From Clostridium beijerinckii (GTDB lineage Bacteria; Bacillota; Clostridia; Clostridiales; Clostridiaceae): a stretch of DNA of 64,000 nt. This document shows positions 37,753 to 46,177 of this stretch, one piece after another. Numbering within the stretch: the first letter of the stretch is position 1; every line of letters starts with the position of its first letter. Below the pieces are notes generated by a model that saw only the letters and a list, made by a program, of their open reading frames with translations, searched no databases and was not told the origin of the DNA. Position numbers and translations under genes: made by a program. Location: assembly GCA_003129525.1 (NCBI GenBank), contig CP029329.1, positions 3,532,001 to 3,596,000 on the forward strand. Direction: 5' to 3'.

Positions 37753-38853
37753 TCACGGTAACAAAATATTCCTTAGAGCATATCTTTCTAATATATTAGC
37801 CTGAAACTTTCGGAGCACATCAAAAGTGCTTAAATTACTTTTAAATCTATATTTTATTAAAAGTAATAAAATATAGATAATAAGGGCACTATATATTTGT
37901 ATGGATATTGCGTTAAGGGTTCTTCCAACCCATTTTTTAATAGTCAGATGTTGTTTTATCCATTTAAAGAATAACTCAATATCCCAACGCTTTTTATAGA
38001 GAGATACTATATCTTCAGCTGGCATATCGAATATGTTAGTAACTAAACGGAATTCTTCGTCGGAGTCCTTAGTAAAATATAGAATCTCTCTATATTTATA
38101 TTTAGTTTTATTTTTACTATAATCAGACCCCATTGTAACAATATAATCATATAGATTATCTATTCCAGTATAAATGGACAAATACTCCTCCGTAACAGAG
38201 TTGCTTTGTTGTCTTGTGATAAATTTATAATTATCATGACTCATTTCATCATACCAAGAATACTTAAAATATCCCTTATCAAATAAATATATATTTTTCT
38301 CCGAATTAACATAACCGTCAATACAACTACGTTCTCCTACTTTAGCAGGGCGGATGCTAATTTTATCAGGTAACTTAGTTTCAAATGATAAAAGAGTACT
38401 AATTCTAACAGCAGATTTTTCATCTTCATAATAGAGTTCAGGGGCTAAGCCCTTGCCTATACTAACTACTGATGAATCTATTATTTTAATATCTTTAAAG
38501 TTCTTTATTTTAACTAAAGAATTCATTTCTTTATCAGCTTTTACCAATAATTCTTCGAAAACATTTCTAAATAAATCTGATGACTTACTCTTATTTAATC
38601 TAGATATTTGGGAATAACTTGGCATGTTGAAATCCTTACTTATCTTAGATGAATTTTTATATTTAGCATTAATATCTCTTAATCCATCACAGCCGGAGAT
38701 TTGTAAAAACAACATTGTTAGAATATGATCCCGACCTGTATAGCACTTTGAGTATTTATATTCATTATTCGCTTTTCTTAATTTTCTTCCAATATTCCCA
38801 TCAATAAGTTTAATTAATTTTCTAAACACACTTCTATTTGCAAGTTTATCCAT
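37753..38853 (-). CDS. IS4-family DDE transposase
   Basis: Cut-and-paste transposase. It has about 366 aa from the ATG at 38853. An N-terminal DNA-binding part (about 1-120) is followed by the DDE catalytic fold: first Asp in IIDSSVV (about 125), second Asp in YLFDKGYF (about 190) and the Y-(2)-R-(3)-E-(6)-K signature in YKKRWDIELFFKWIK, which defines the IS4 family. The frame is intact. A GGAGG lies 12 bases before this ATG, so in-frame TTG codons at 38859 or 38865 may be used instead. The ribosome-binding site is inside a hairpin. Confidence 0.93.
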   Translation of the reverse strand: MDKLANRSVFRKLIKLIDGNIGRKLRKANNEYKYSKCYTGRDHILTMLFLQISGCDGLRDINAKYKNSSKISKDFNMPSYSQISRLNKSKSSDLFRNVFEELLVKADKEMNSLVKIKNFKDIKIIDSSVVSIGKGLAPELYYEDEKSAVRISTLLSFETKLPDKISIRPAKVGERSCIDGYVNSEKNIYLFDKGYFKYSWYDEMSHDNYKFITRQQSNSVTEEYLSIYTGIDNLYDYIVTMGSDYSKNKTKYKYREILYFTKDSDEEFRLVTNIFDMPAEDIVSLYKKRWDIELFFKWIKQHLTIKKWVGRTLNAISIQIYSALIIYILLLLIKYRFKSNLSTFDVLRKFQANILERYALRNILLP

Positions 38854-38861
38854 AATCAAAA

Positions 38862-38891
38862 ACAACCTCCAATCTTATAATTGAAGGTTGT
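38862..38891 (-). promoter_or_regulatory. Hairpin hiding the transposase ribosome-binding site
   Basis: ACAACCTCCAAT (38862-38873) pairs with ATTGAAGGTTGT (38880-38891), 11 of 12 positions, 6-base loop. The GGAGG of the transposase gene lies in the stem. Transcripts entering from outside would fold it and block translation, a known protective design in IS10 and IS231. A transcript starting inside could escape. Confidence 0.65.
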
Positions 38892-38945
38892 CCTTGATAT
38901 TCAATAATTATTCATTGAAAATTGTTGCTTTATGCAACACTAAAA

Positions 38946-38976
38946 ACTTTCAGGTGGTTTTTTTATACTCTTTATT
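38946..38976 (-). terminator. Right half of the motB/divIVA terminator, split by the IS
   Basis: GGTTTTTTTATACTCTTTATT (38956-38976) plus the second copy of the target duplication (38946-38955). It ends 13 bases after the divIVA stop, so divIVA also lost its terminator. Confidence 0.85.
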
Positions 38977-38989
38977 TGTTTGAATTTAT

Positions 38990-39628
38990 CTAATCCCCTT
39001 GAACAAAAAAACTCTTTATTTCATTTAATTCATCATTTAATGAATTACTTTCTTGCAAGTCTTGGAACTTTTCTTCCTTTTCATCTGCCTCATTTACTAA
39101 ATTTATTTTTTTCTCTATTATTTCTTCTTGGATTACTTCATCATCTTCTATAGGATCTGAAACATTGTAATTTTTAACAAAGTCTTTCTCTAAATCATCA
39201 AATGTTTCTAATTGTGTATTCATAAAATTTCTATATTTTGCTCTGAATTTAATAAATTCTTGTTTAACTTGTTCATATTCATCATTTATTTTGATAACAT
39301 CACTATGTGATTTATCCATAAGCTTTTGAGCAGATTCATTTGCATTTTTTAGCATTAATTCTGCTTCTTTTTGTGCTGAATTTTTCGCTTGCTCTGCTGC
39401 ATTTTGTGCAAGAAACAATGTATTCTGTATAGTATTTTCAAGTTTCGAATAGTGATCTAATTTTTCATTTAAATTAGCAAGTTTTTCTTTTAAGTTTGCG
39501 TTTTCCTTATAAAGTTCTTCATAATTTTCCACTACTTCATCTAAAAATTCATCAACCTCATCCGAATGATATCCTCTTAATCCCTTTTTAAATTCCTTGT
39601 TGTTTATATCCATTGGTGTTAATTTCAT
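38990..39628 (-). CDS. divIVA: Cell-division/polarity protein DivIVA
   Basis: Coiled-coil protein that senses curved membrane at poles and division sites. It has 212 aa. The N-terminal membrane-binding domain reads LTPMDINNKEFKKGLRGYHSDEVDEFLDEV, characteristic of DivIVA, followed by coiled coil (about 35-150) and an acidic C-terminal tail. Last gene of the ylmH-yggT-sepF-yggS cell-division group. Confidence 0.95.
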   Translation of the reverse strand: MKLTPMDINNKEFKKGLRGYHSDEVDEFLDEVVENYEELYKENANLKEKLANLNEKLDHYSKLENTIQNTLFLAQNAAEQAKNSAQKEAELMLKNANESAQKLMDKSHSDVIKINDEYEQVKQEFIKFRAKYRNFMNTQLETFDDLEKDFVKNYNVSDPIEDDEVIQEEIIEKKINLVNEADEKEEKFQDLQESNSLNDELNEIKSFFVQGD

Positions 39629-39641
39629 GCTTTCACCTCAA

Positions 39642-40403
39642 TTATGTATATTTTTTAATAATAATTTTTATTCTTCCACTTTTGCTATTCCCAATAGAAT
39701 TACCTAAAATAAATTTTCCAAAACCTCTTATGGTAATTCTTTCTTCACCTTTAAGTTCATAACTTTTATCTTTTATCTTAACGTAATTTATAAGCACTTG
39801 ACCTTGCTCTATCATTGCTGTAGCATTTGATCTAGATACATTTATAATTTTAGAAATAACCCCGTCAATTCTTAAAGAAGAAACTAAAATAATTTCTTCT
39901 TTAAAATTAACTTTAGGAAGAAGTTCAAAATTATCAATCACTTCTGCACTACAAACAACTTTAGAAATCTTATCAATGTTATATATAATAAAATTTTCTA
40001 TTTCTTCACATACTGCTACATAACATGTATTTTTATCTACCAGCAAATCACCAATTTTATTTCTTTCTATCCCAAGTGATAATATTCCACCTAAAAAGTC
40101 TCTATGTGTAAGGTTTAAAAATTTCGATGTATTCTCAATCTTTATCAACTTCATTGGAAATGTATTATCATATACATTATTAAAAGAAATCATTCTTCTT
40201 TCTGCATCTTGAAAAAAACCATTAGTTTCAACTTTAAAATCCTTACTACCTAAATTTTTTTCAAACCAAGTCCATATATTGGGTGTATAAAAATTTTTCC
40301 CAAACATAGGTATATCTTTGTTTTTAGATAATAGATATCTCTCATACAGGTTTAATGCTTCATTTTTATCATCAGTAAAATATTTACTGATTTTGTCTTT
40401 CAT
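39642..40403 (-). CDS. ylmH: YlmH, S4-domain RNA-binding protein
   Basis: A 253-aa protein conserved beside sepF and divIVA in Gram-positives; in B. subtilis YlmH (RqcP2-like) helps ribosome quality control together with RqcH. N-terminal and central domains are alpha/beta. The C-terminal S4 domain (about 180-245) shows SLRIDGVISKIINVSRSNATAMIEQGQVLIN. Its start overlaps yggT by 4 bases. The presence of rqcH in the same window fits the shared pathway, although the link is an inference. Confidence 0.92.
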   Translation of the reverse strand: MKDKISKYFTDDKNEALNLYERYLLSKNKDIPMFGKNFYTPNIWTWFEKNLGSKDFKVETNGFFQDAERRMISFNNVYDNTFPMKLIKIENTSKFLNLTHRDFLGGILSLGIERNKIGDLLVDKNTCYVAVCEEIENFIIYNIDKISKVVCSAEVIDNFELLPKVNFKEEIILVSSLRIDGVISKIINVSRSNATAMIEQGQVLINYVKIKDKSYELKGEERITIRGFGKFILGNSIGNSKSGRIKIIIKKYT

Positions 40404-40660
40404 ATTGATATTAAAATCCTTTTAAAGAAATCTATTATAAATATAGCAATTATAGGTGAAAAATCCATTGGTAATCCAGGAATTAATTTATCCTGTAACC
40501 TTTTAAGTGGTTCTAAAAAAGGATAAGTAAAATTGCGTATTATACTTATAAACCTATTCCCTTGCATTTGTGGAATCCACGAAGCTATAATTTCTATGAA
40601 TATAGCTAATTCTAATAAGTTAAATAACGTATTAAGAACCATAGTAATACTATATAGCAA
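40400..40660 (-). CDS. YggT-family membrane protein
   Basis: An 86-aa protein with two hydrophobic helices (about 5-25 and 62-83), conserved next to sepF; function in division or osmotic stress is not settled. Translation probably starts at the TTG at 40660, because AGGGGG lies 9 bases upstream and the next ATG is too far. It overlaps ylmH by 4 bases. Confidence 0.88.
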   Translation of the reverse strand: MLYSITMVLNTLFNLLELAIFIEIIASWIPQMQGNRFISIIRNFTYPFLEPLKRLQDKLIPGLPMDFSPIIAIFIIDFFKRILISI

Positions 40661-40672
40661 ATCTTATTCCCC

Positions 40673-41125
40673 CTATTTTGACCAATTAAACACAGCTTTT
40701 GAACTAAGCTCATTTTTTAGCTCATTTGTTACTTCAACATTAGAAGGTGATAGAATATATACACCTTTTTCAATTTGTTGTAATTCTCCACCTAAGGCAT
40801 AACAAGAACCACTTATAAAATCTAATAATCTTTGTGCAATTTTTAATTCTAAAACTGTTGTATTTACTAGAACTATTCTTCTATTTTTAAGTGCTTCACA
40901 AATTTCAGTTGCTTCTTCATAATCTACCGGTTTTGTAATTGTAACCTTTGCATTTGAAGATGTATGGATATTTACAACTTTACTATTTTTCTTATTTGTA
41001 ATAACCGGTTCTATTTCATCTTCATCTCTCATCTCATTTTCATATTCTTCATCCTCATAATTATCATAGTCTTCATAATCCTCAAACCCTAATAAAGATT
41101 TAACCTTTGATAAAATCTTGCTCAT
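40673..41125 (-). CDS. sepF: Cell-division protein SepF
   Basis: Binds FtsZ bundles and tethers them to the membrane. It has 150 aa: an N-terminal amphipathic helix (1-12: [14 protein letters not shown]), a very acidic linker (about 15-40) and the DUF552 core (about 60-145) with [21 protein letters not shown] and DFISG. It overlaps the yggS stop by 26 bases. Confidence 0.95.
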   Translation of the reverse strand: MSKILSKVKSLLGFEDYEDYDNYEDEEYENEMRDEDEIEPVITNKKNSKVVNIHTSSNAKVTITKPVDYEEATEICEALKNRRIVLVNTTVLELKIAQRLLDFISGSCYALGGELQQIEKGVYILSPSNVEVTNELKNELSSKAVFNWSK

Positions 41126-41798
41126 TTTTTACTCCCCCTGTATTATAATTTCTTTCTCCGAATATCCCTGTTCCTATTCTAACTAAATTAGAACCTTCTT
41201 CTATAGCTGTCATATAATCATGAGTCATTCCCATGGATAATATGTTCATATTAATATTATTATATTTTTTCTCTTTAAGTTCTTCAAATATCTTTTTTGT
41301 TTTTTTGAAATAAGCTCTATTACTATCTTCATTTCCTTTTGGAATAATCACCATTATACCATTTACAGAAACATGGTTACATTTTTCAATTAATTCTATA
41401 AATTCATATAAATTTTCCTCTAGAATTCCACTTTTGCTTTCTTCTCTTCCAATATTAATTTGAATTAATACATTAGCTACTTTATTAGCTTTTCCAAAAA
41501 CCTTTTCTATTTCGTTTAATAAACTACTATTCGCTAGAGAATGTATTAAATAAACGTTATCCACTAAATATTTAACTTTATTACTTTGAAGTTGCCCTAT
41601 GAAATGCCATCTTACATCATCATGAAAATTTTCTGATTTTTTTATTAATTCTTGTACTTTATTCTCTCCAAAATCTCTCATGCCTGCTATATATGCTTCT
41701 TCTAGTGCTTCTAGTGGCTTTGTTTTAGAAACAGCTAAAAGCCTTACATCTTCTGGAATTCTAGATTTTAGTTCTTCTATATTTTGCTTAATCCCCAT
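41100..41798 (-). CDS. PLP-binding homeostasis protein YggS/YlmE
   Basis: Alanine-racemase-fold protein that holds pyridoxal phosphate and balances it in the cell. It has 232 aa. The PLP Lys is in [10 protein letters not shown] (about residue 25); the conserved [11 protein letters not shown] and [14 protein letters not shown] motifs are present. It is translated into sepF through a 26-bp overlap. Confidence 0.95.
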   Translation of the reverse strand: MGIKQNIEELKSRIPEDVRLLAVSKTKPLEALEEAYIAGMRDFGENKVQELIKKSENFHDDVRWHFIGQLQSNKVKYLVDNVYLIHSLANSSLLNEIEKVFGKANKVANVLIQINIGREESKSGILEENLYEFIELIEKCNHVSVNGIMVIIPKGNEDSNRAYFKKTKKIFEELKEKKYNNINMNILSMGMTHDYMTAIEEGSNLVRIGTGIFGERNYNTGGVKNEQDFIKG

Positions 41799-41890
41799 AA
41801 TTTAACACCTTACAACTATTCCTTTCTATGCTACACTTAGTTTATATTCTATATAACTTTAAAATTTCCTTCAAAAATATAAATTAAATT

Positions 41891-42628
41891 TTATTTTTTA
41901 CTCTCATCTCTCTCCATATATTTAATATTTGCGTTTGATGTTGTTGGCGGCATGATGATTTTATCTATTTCTTCAATATTTACATAAAGCTTTCTAAATA
42001 TAAGCTCTTTAACATGACTTCCATCTTCTAAAAGAGCTGCTTTTAATTTTTCAGGATCTCCTATAGCATAAATATTAAATGGAGCATACTCCATTCCACC
42101 ATCATCAAATCCAATAAATGCCCAGTTGCAGATTACTCCAGACCAGGGAATAACTCTATGGCTATTAACACTAATAGCTTCTGCTCCAGCCACTCGAAGC
42201 TCATTTAATATTAAAGCCATATCATTATCATGCAAAAGCTTATTATTAATTTCAGATGTATTTTCTTCAAGTGCATTAGTATTTCCATCATTTATCTTTA
42301 ATAAAATTCCTGAACCCTCGGTTTTATTTAGTCCAATAAACATTTGATAATCGCTAATTTGAGCTTTCATATCTTCAAGAATCTTATCATTTTTTGTATA
42401 ATTATTTTCATAATTTTCAATTTTGTCCTTCTTTTCAATATTATCTTCTTTTAGATTTCCTATTTCCTTATATAAAGTTGCTCTTTCTTCAACTGCATTT
42501 TGATACTCTGTTGCATTTAATTGACTATAAGATTGAATTCCTTCAAAATTAAAATTCATTGATATTAAAGCTCCTAATATTATGGTTGCAATGAAAACAA
42601 AGAAAAAGCCTTTATTATTTTTCATCAC
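41891..42628 (-). CDS. DUF881 protein (first copy)
   Basis: A membrane-anchored protein of the division cluster; function unknown. It has 245 aa: one N-terminal membrane helix (about 8-26), a coiled coil (about 40-95) and the DUF881 domain (about 105-230) with GSGILLKINDG and AGAEAISVNSHRVIPWSGV. Together with the small basic protein and the second DUF881 copy it forms a conserved Firmicute trio between ftsQ and yggS. Confidence 0.9.
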   Translation of the reverse strand: MMKNNKGFFFVFIATIILGALISMNFNFEGIQSYSQLNATEYQNAVEERATLYKEIGNLKEDNIEKKDKIENYENNYTKNDKILEDMKAQISDYQMFIGLNKTEGSGILLKINDGNTNALEENTSEINNKLLHDNDMALILNELRVAGAEAISVNSHRVIPWSGVICNWAFIGFDDGGMEYAPFNIYAIGDPEKLKAALLEDGSHVKELIFRKLYVNIEEIDKIIMPPTTSNANIKYMERDESKK

Positions 42629-42637
42629 ATCACCTCT

Positions 42638-43030
42638 TTATTTAATATCATTCTTTTCTTTTTCTATTGAATTTTTTCTAGATAAATTTTTTTTCCTAAT
42701 TTTAAAATCTTCTAATAAAAGTCTTCTTATAATTGCAAAATTATCAAATATTCTTCCTCCAAATACTATTACTGCTGCTATATATATTGGAATTCCCAGT
42801 TTATCACCTAAATAGGCAAGACCTGCTGCAAGTAGTGCATTACCAAAAAATCCTGATATAAATATATCTGCTTGAAAATTCTTTGAAAGAGTTCCTCTCA
42901 TTGCGCCAAAAACTGAATCTAAACATGCAAGTATAGCTACTGACATATATGGTGATAGTTTATCTGATATATTAACATCAAGTACAAATCCAAGTATAAT
43001 TCCAATTAATAGTCCTATTATTGCTATCAA
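42638..43030 (-). CDS. sbp: Small basic membrane protein (DUF1290, Sbp)
   Basis: A 130-aa membrane protein with three or four helices (about 1-20, 28-46, 62-80). The conserved segment LACLDSVFGAMRGTLSKNFQ is diagnostic. It lies between the two DUF881 genes, 9 and 12 bases away. Function is unknown; context points to division or envelope assembly. The C-terminal 30 residues are strongly basic. Confidence 0.9.
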   Translation of the reverse strand: MIAIIGLLIGIILGFVLDVNISDKLSPYMSVAILACLDSVFGAMRGTLSKNFQADIFISGFFGNALLAAGLAYLGDKLGIPIYIAAVIVFGGRIFDNFAIIRRLLLEDFKIRKKNLSRKNSIEKEKNDIK

Positions 43031-43042
43031 ACTAACTCTCTC

Positions 43043-43771
43043 CTATTCCTTCACTAATTTAATAAATTCGCTTTTTAATGATTGTGTTGTCTTTCCTATA
43101 ACTATATCATCCTCGGATTTTATTTCATTATTATAGTTAGGAAGAGCAAGATATTCTAAAGATCCCGGAAAAGAGATTCCTACATTAAGCCTACCTTTTT
43201 CACCAATTGCTTTGATTACAATTTTATCTCTCGGATAAACTTTTCCAGTAGATCCTATTGCAATTCCATTTCCTGCCGTCTTAATTCCTGTCTGTGGAGT
43301 TACTCTAATATCATTTATGCATATAGCCTCTGCTCCAGAGTACCAAAGTAAATTTACTATATGAACTAATTCGTCTTCGCCTAAGTCTCTACTATTATCA
43401 CTTGAATTTGATCCAAATATAGAAGACTTTGGTGTTATAGTAAGCGTTATTCCTGGCCCTTTAACATCAACTACTCCTAAATGCATTCTAGCATTATCAA
43501 GTTGATTCTTTATATCTGTACCTAAATCGCCATTTTTAGCTGCTGTTTCTTCAAGTTGCTTAAGTTCTTCTGATAACTTCGAATTTGTTGCTCCCAGCTC
43601 TTCTTTTTGTTTCTTTAATATTTCAATTTCTGAAATCATATCATTTTTATCATAAGTACTAATGTTTGCCGAAGTATTTTTGTTAGATAAAACTTTAAAT
43701 TGATATGCTAATAAAAAGCCTAAAAGTCCACAAACAATAGCTACAAATATTTGAGATCTAGATATCTTCAT
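43043..43771 (-). CDS. DUF881 protein (second copy)
   Basis: About 242 aa from the ATG at 43771 (MKISRSQIF), chosen because it follows the ftsQ stop by 7 bases and has AAGG upstream; a longer start would overlap ftsQ. It has one membrane helix (about 7-24), a coiled coil (about 40-80) and a DUF881 domain with GPGITLTITPK and SGAEAICINDIRVTPQTGI. It shares layout with the first copy but little sequence outside the core motifs. Confidence 0.9.
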   Translation of the reverse strand: MKISRSQIFVAIVCGLLGFLLAYQFKVLSNKNTSANISTYDKNDMISEIEILKKQKEELGATNSKLSEELKQLEETAAKNGDLGTDIKNQLDNARMHLGVVDVKGPGITLTITPKSSIFGSNSSDNSRDLGEDELVHIVNLLWYSGAEAICINDIRVTPQTGIKTAGNGIAIGSTGKVYPRDKIVIKAIGEKGRLNVGISFPGSLEYLALPNYNNEIKSEDDIVIGKTTQSLKSEFIKLVKE

Positions 43772-43778
43772 TCCTACC

Positions 43779-44543
43779 TTACCTTTCTTCTTTATAATAT
43801 ATAGGTGCTCCATCAAACCCTACATCCACATATCCTTTTGTAATTGCAATATCTGGATTTTCAATTATATGTAGAAGCTTATTCATTTTATCTGGTATAT
43901 TTTCGTCATTACCAATTCTTCCTTCTACCTTACCAATATACACCTTAATATTTATCAAATCACTTAAGTCAATAACATTTATATTATAATTAGTTGGATT
44001 ACTTTTTATGATCTGATAAAAAATTTCTAAAAATTTCAACAATCTACCATCATCCAAGGTTTTATTCCCTAATTCAACATCTTTCAAATCTACTCCTATA
44101 ACATTTACTAAATTTCTATTTTCAACATTATCTGTTTTTTCTAGTAAATTTGATTGACTATCTAAAATATATTTATATCCATCTTTATCTATATAATATA
44201 TTCCTTGCTTCTCTGAAACTTTTATATTTATCTGTTTAGGGTACGCCTTACTAATTTCAACATTTTCTACATAAGGATTTTTCTTAGCTTCATTTATTAT
44301 ATTATGTTTATTTATAAAGAAAATATTCTGACCAATTATATTCTCTGTTCTTTTTTTCACATCTTCTCCACTCATAATCGGATTTCCTAAAACGGCAATC
44401 TTCTTAATAGTAAATATACTTGATTTCGTTACAAAAATCATTACTACAATAATCAATATTATAATTGTCATACCTATTTTTCTTACTAGTCTTCTGCGTT
44501 GTGCTTTTAAAATGAGTTTATTATTTACTTTTACCATATACAT
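43779..44543 (-). CDS. ftsQ: Cell-division protein FtsQ/DivIB
   Basis: Bitopic division protein linking FtsL and the septal synthase. About 252-254 aa: cytoplasmic basic stretch (QRRRLVRK), one membrane helix (about 22-43), then POTRA (about 45-115) and FtsQ beta domain. Two ATGs lie 6 bases apart; the second (44537) has the better-placed AGGG. It is separated from ftsW by 476 bp of repeats, breaking the usual adjacency. Confidence 0.9.
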   Translation of the reverse strand: MYMVKVNNKLILKAQRRRLVRKIGMTIIILIIVVMIFVTKSSIFTIKKIAVLGNPIMSGEDVKKRTENIIGQNIFFINKHNIINEAKKNPYVENVEISKAYPKQINIKVSEKQGIYYIDKDGYKYILDSQSNLLEKTDNVENRNLVNVIGVDLKDVELGNKTLDDGRLLKFLEIFYQIIKSNPTNYNINVIDLSDLINIKVYIGKVEGRIGNDENIPDKMNKLLHIIENPDIAITKGYVDVGFDGAPIYYKEER

Positions 44544-44705
44544 CCCTATTCTTTACATGCCACTTACATAATAACATGAATTTTAATTTTACTATAATTT
44601 TCATAATATAATAATACCACTTTAAGAAGATACTTTCATTAACTTTTCACATAGAATTTTTTCATACCTAAAGTTTAAGATATGGTTTTATCTTTTATGC
44701 ATACG

Positions 44706-44750
44706 CAAGAAAATAACAAGTCAAAATTGCAGTGTATATTTTGTCTTTCT
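44706..44750. repeat. Short palindromic repeat, copy B
   Basis: Core AAAATAACAAGTCAAAATTG followed by CAGTGTATATTTTGTC matches copy D (near 52840) at about 26 of 31 positions and copy A less closely. It is in the 476-bp gap between ftsQ and ftsW. Confidence 0.55.
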
Positions 44751-44875
44751 ATTTTTTTAAATATTCCATATATTATTATCTTAGAAGAATATTATATAAA
44801 AATTCTCAGATACACTCTGCTAGATTGATTTAAATATATTATGCAATTAGATATATCCATAAGTTTCACAATTCA

Positions 44876-44985
44876 TTTATCCGATAGCTAGCATCCGTAA
44901 CATTCCCACTTCTTCAAGTGGGAATGTTACGGATGCACGTTCCTGGACTAGGTGCCCCTTAAAGATATAAGTTCAACTAAATTCA
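44876..44985 (-). repeat. IS605-end-like repeat, copy 2 (after ftsW)
   Basis: On the minus strand it reads TGAATTTAGTTGAACTTATA, AAGGGGCACCTAGTCC, then a perfect 21-bp stem with GAAG loop (44891-44911 with 44916-44936), then CTAGCTATCGGATAAA. Outer parts match the element after dapF (29696-29792). Such long hairpins are typical of IS200/IS605 ends and PATE-type derivatives; no transposase is present. Confidence 0.55.
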
Positions 44986-45009
44986 GGTGGAGTTAAAACT
45001 CCACCTGAA
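44982..45009 (-). terminator. Terminator of the ftsW/mra operon
   Basis: A perfect 13-bp stem TTCAGGTGGAGTT (44982-44994) with 44997-45009, about 11 bases after the ftsW stop. The following sequence is only weakly T-rich because the repeat element starts at once. Confidence 0.6.
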
Positions 45010-45019
45010 AAGTTTCACT

Positions 45020-46156
45020 TTATATTTTTTTCATCTCTTCTTTTCCTTCAATTTGCCGGGATATATTTAAGAGTATTCCAATTGCCATCATATTAATTAC
45101 AAGAGATGTTCCTCCATAACTAATAAATGGTAATGGCACTCCTGTAACTGGCATTGATCCTGTAACAACTGCAATATTTATTAAAGATTGTACTGCTATA
45201 ACCGAAGTTATTCCTATAGCAAGAAGTGTACCATAAGTATCTCTTGCTTTCATTGCCACACTAATTCCTCTCCAAATAAATATTATAAAAAGAATTATTA
45301 TACATATACATCCTATAAGTCCTAACTCCTCTCCTATAATGGAGAAAATAAAGTCATTATGTGGTTCTGGCATATATAAAGTTTTTTGTCTTGATTGACC
45401 AAGTCCAAGTCCTGTAACCCCACCTGCACCTAATGCATAAAATGATTGTATTAACTGATATCCATCACCAATCGGATCCTTCCATGGATTTGTAAAATTA
45501 AGCAATCTTTTCATTCTATAAGGTTCTAATATAGTGAATGCGGCTACTGCTGCAACCATAGCTGGAGCCACAATGCCAAACAGATGCTTTATTTTACCTC
45601 CCGCCGCAAATAGTATAATAAATGTAACAATCATTATAACTGATGCAATACTTAAGTTTTTCTCTGCTAACACTAAAGCCGCATAAAATCCTGAAATTAC
45701 TAGATATGGAACTATTCCTGTATTAAAGCTTTTAACACCTTCTCCTTTAATTTCAAGACTCATAGCCATAAAAAGTACTACAACATATTTTGCAAGCTCA
45801 GAAGGTTGAAAACTAAGTGGTCCAATATAAATCCATCGTTGTGCTCCATTAACACCTTCAAAAAAGAATACTGCTATTAATAATGGTATAGATACTATCA
45901 TTATTGCTATTGTATATTTCTTTAGTTTATGATAATCAATGCACATTGTAAATGCCATTGCTCCCACTCCAATAACTGCTGACATTAATTGTCTCTTTAA
46001 ATAATACATACTATCTTTATTTATAAACATCGCGTAATAAGAGCTTGCAGAATATACCATAACTACACCAATTGTCAAAAGTAAAGCTACCGTATAAAAT
46101 ATTCCATAATCTATTTCACCCATTTTCTTTTTTCTTTTGGACCTAACGACTTTCAT
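45020..46156 (-). CDS. ftsW: SEDS-family glycosyltransferase FtsW/SpoVE
   Basis: Polymerises lipid II at the septum or in the spore cortex. About 378 aa from the ATG at 46156 (GGAGG 8 bases upstream; a TTG five codons earlier overlaps that site). Ten membrane helices. SEDS landmarks visible: GPLSFQPSELAKYV, NFTNPWKDPIGDGYQLIQS and PHNDFIFSIIGEELG. In clostridia one SEDS protein here may serve as SpoVE. It directly follows mraY; no murD or murG is present. Confidence 0.95.
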   Translation of the reverse strand: MKVVRSKRKKKMGEIDYGIFYTVALLLTIGVVMVYSASSYYAMFINKDSMYYLKRQLMSAVIGVGAMAFTMCIDYHKLKKYTIAIMIVSIPLLIAVFFFEGVNGAQRWIYIGPLSFQPSELAKYVVVLFMAMSLEIKGEGVKSFNTGIVPYLVISGFYAALVLAEKNLSIASVIMIVTFIILFAAGGKIKHLFGIVAPAMVAAVAAFTILEPYRMKRLLNFTNPWKDPIGDGYQLIQSFYALGAGGVTGLGLGQSRQKTLYMPEPHNDFIFSIIGEELGLIGCICIIILFIIFIWRGISVAMKARDTYGTLLAIGITSVIAVQSLINIAVVTGSMPVTGVPLPFISYGGTSLVINMMAIGILLNISRQIEGKEEMKKI

Positions 46157-46177
46157 ACATAAATCCTCCAAACCTAA

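Larger units (their letters stand above)
37573..38945 (-). mobile_element. IS4-family insertion sequence (complete, about 1.37 kb)
   Basis: A complete element with one transposase gene. Terminal inverted repeats: TTTTGATGTTGCATAAAG at the left and TTTTAGTGTTGCATAAAG (reverse complement of the right), 16 of 18 matching. It is flanked by a direct 10-bp repeat ACTTTCAGGT (37563-37572 and 38946-38955), a target duplication; 9-12 bp is usual for the IS4 group. The flanks show insertion into the loop of a terminator hairpin. The intact ends, duplication and open frame indicate a recent, possibly active copy. Confidence 0.93.
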
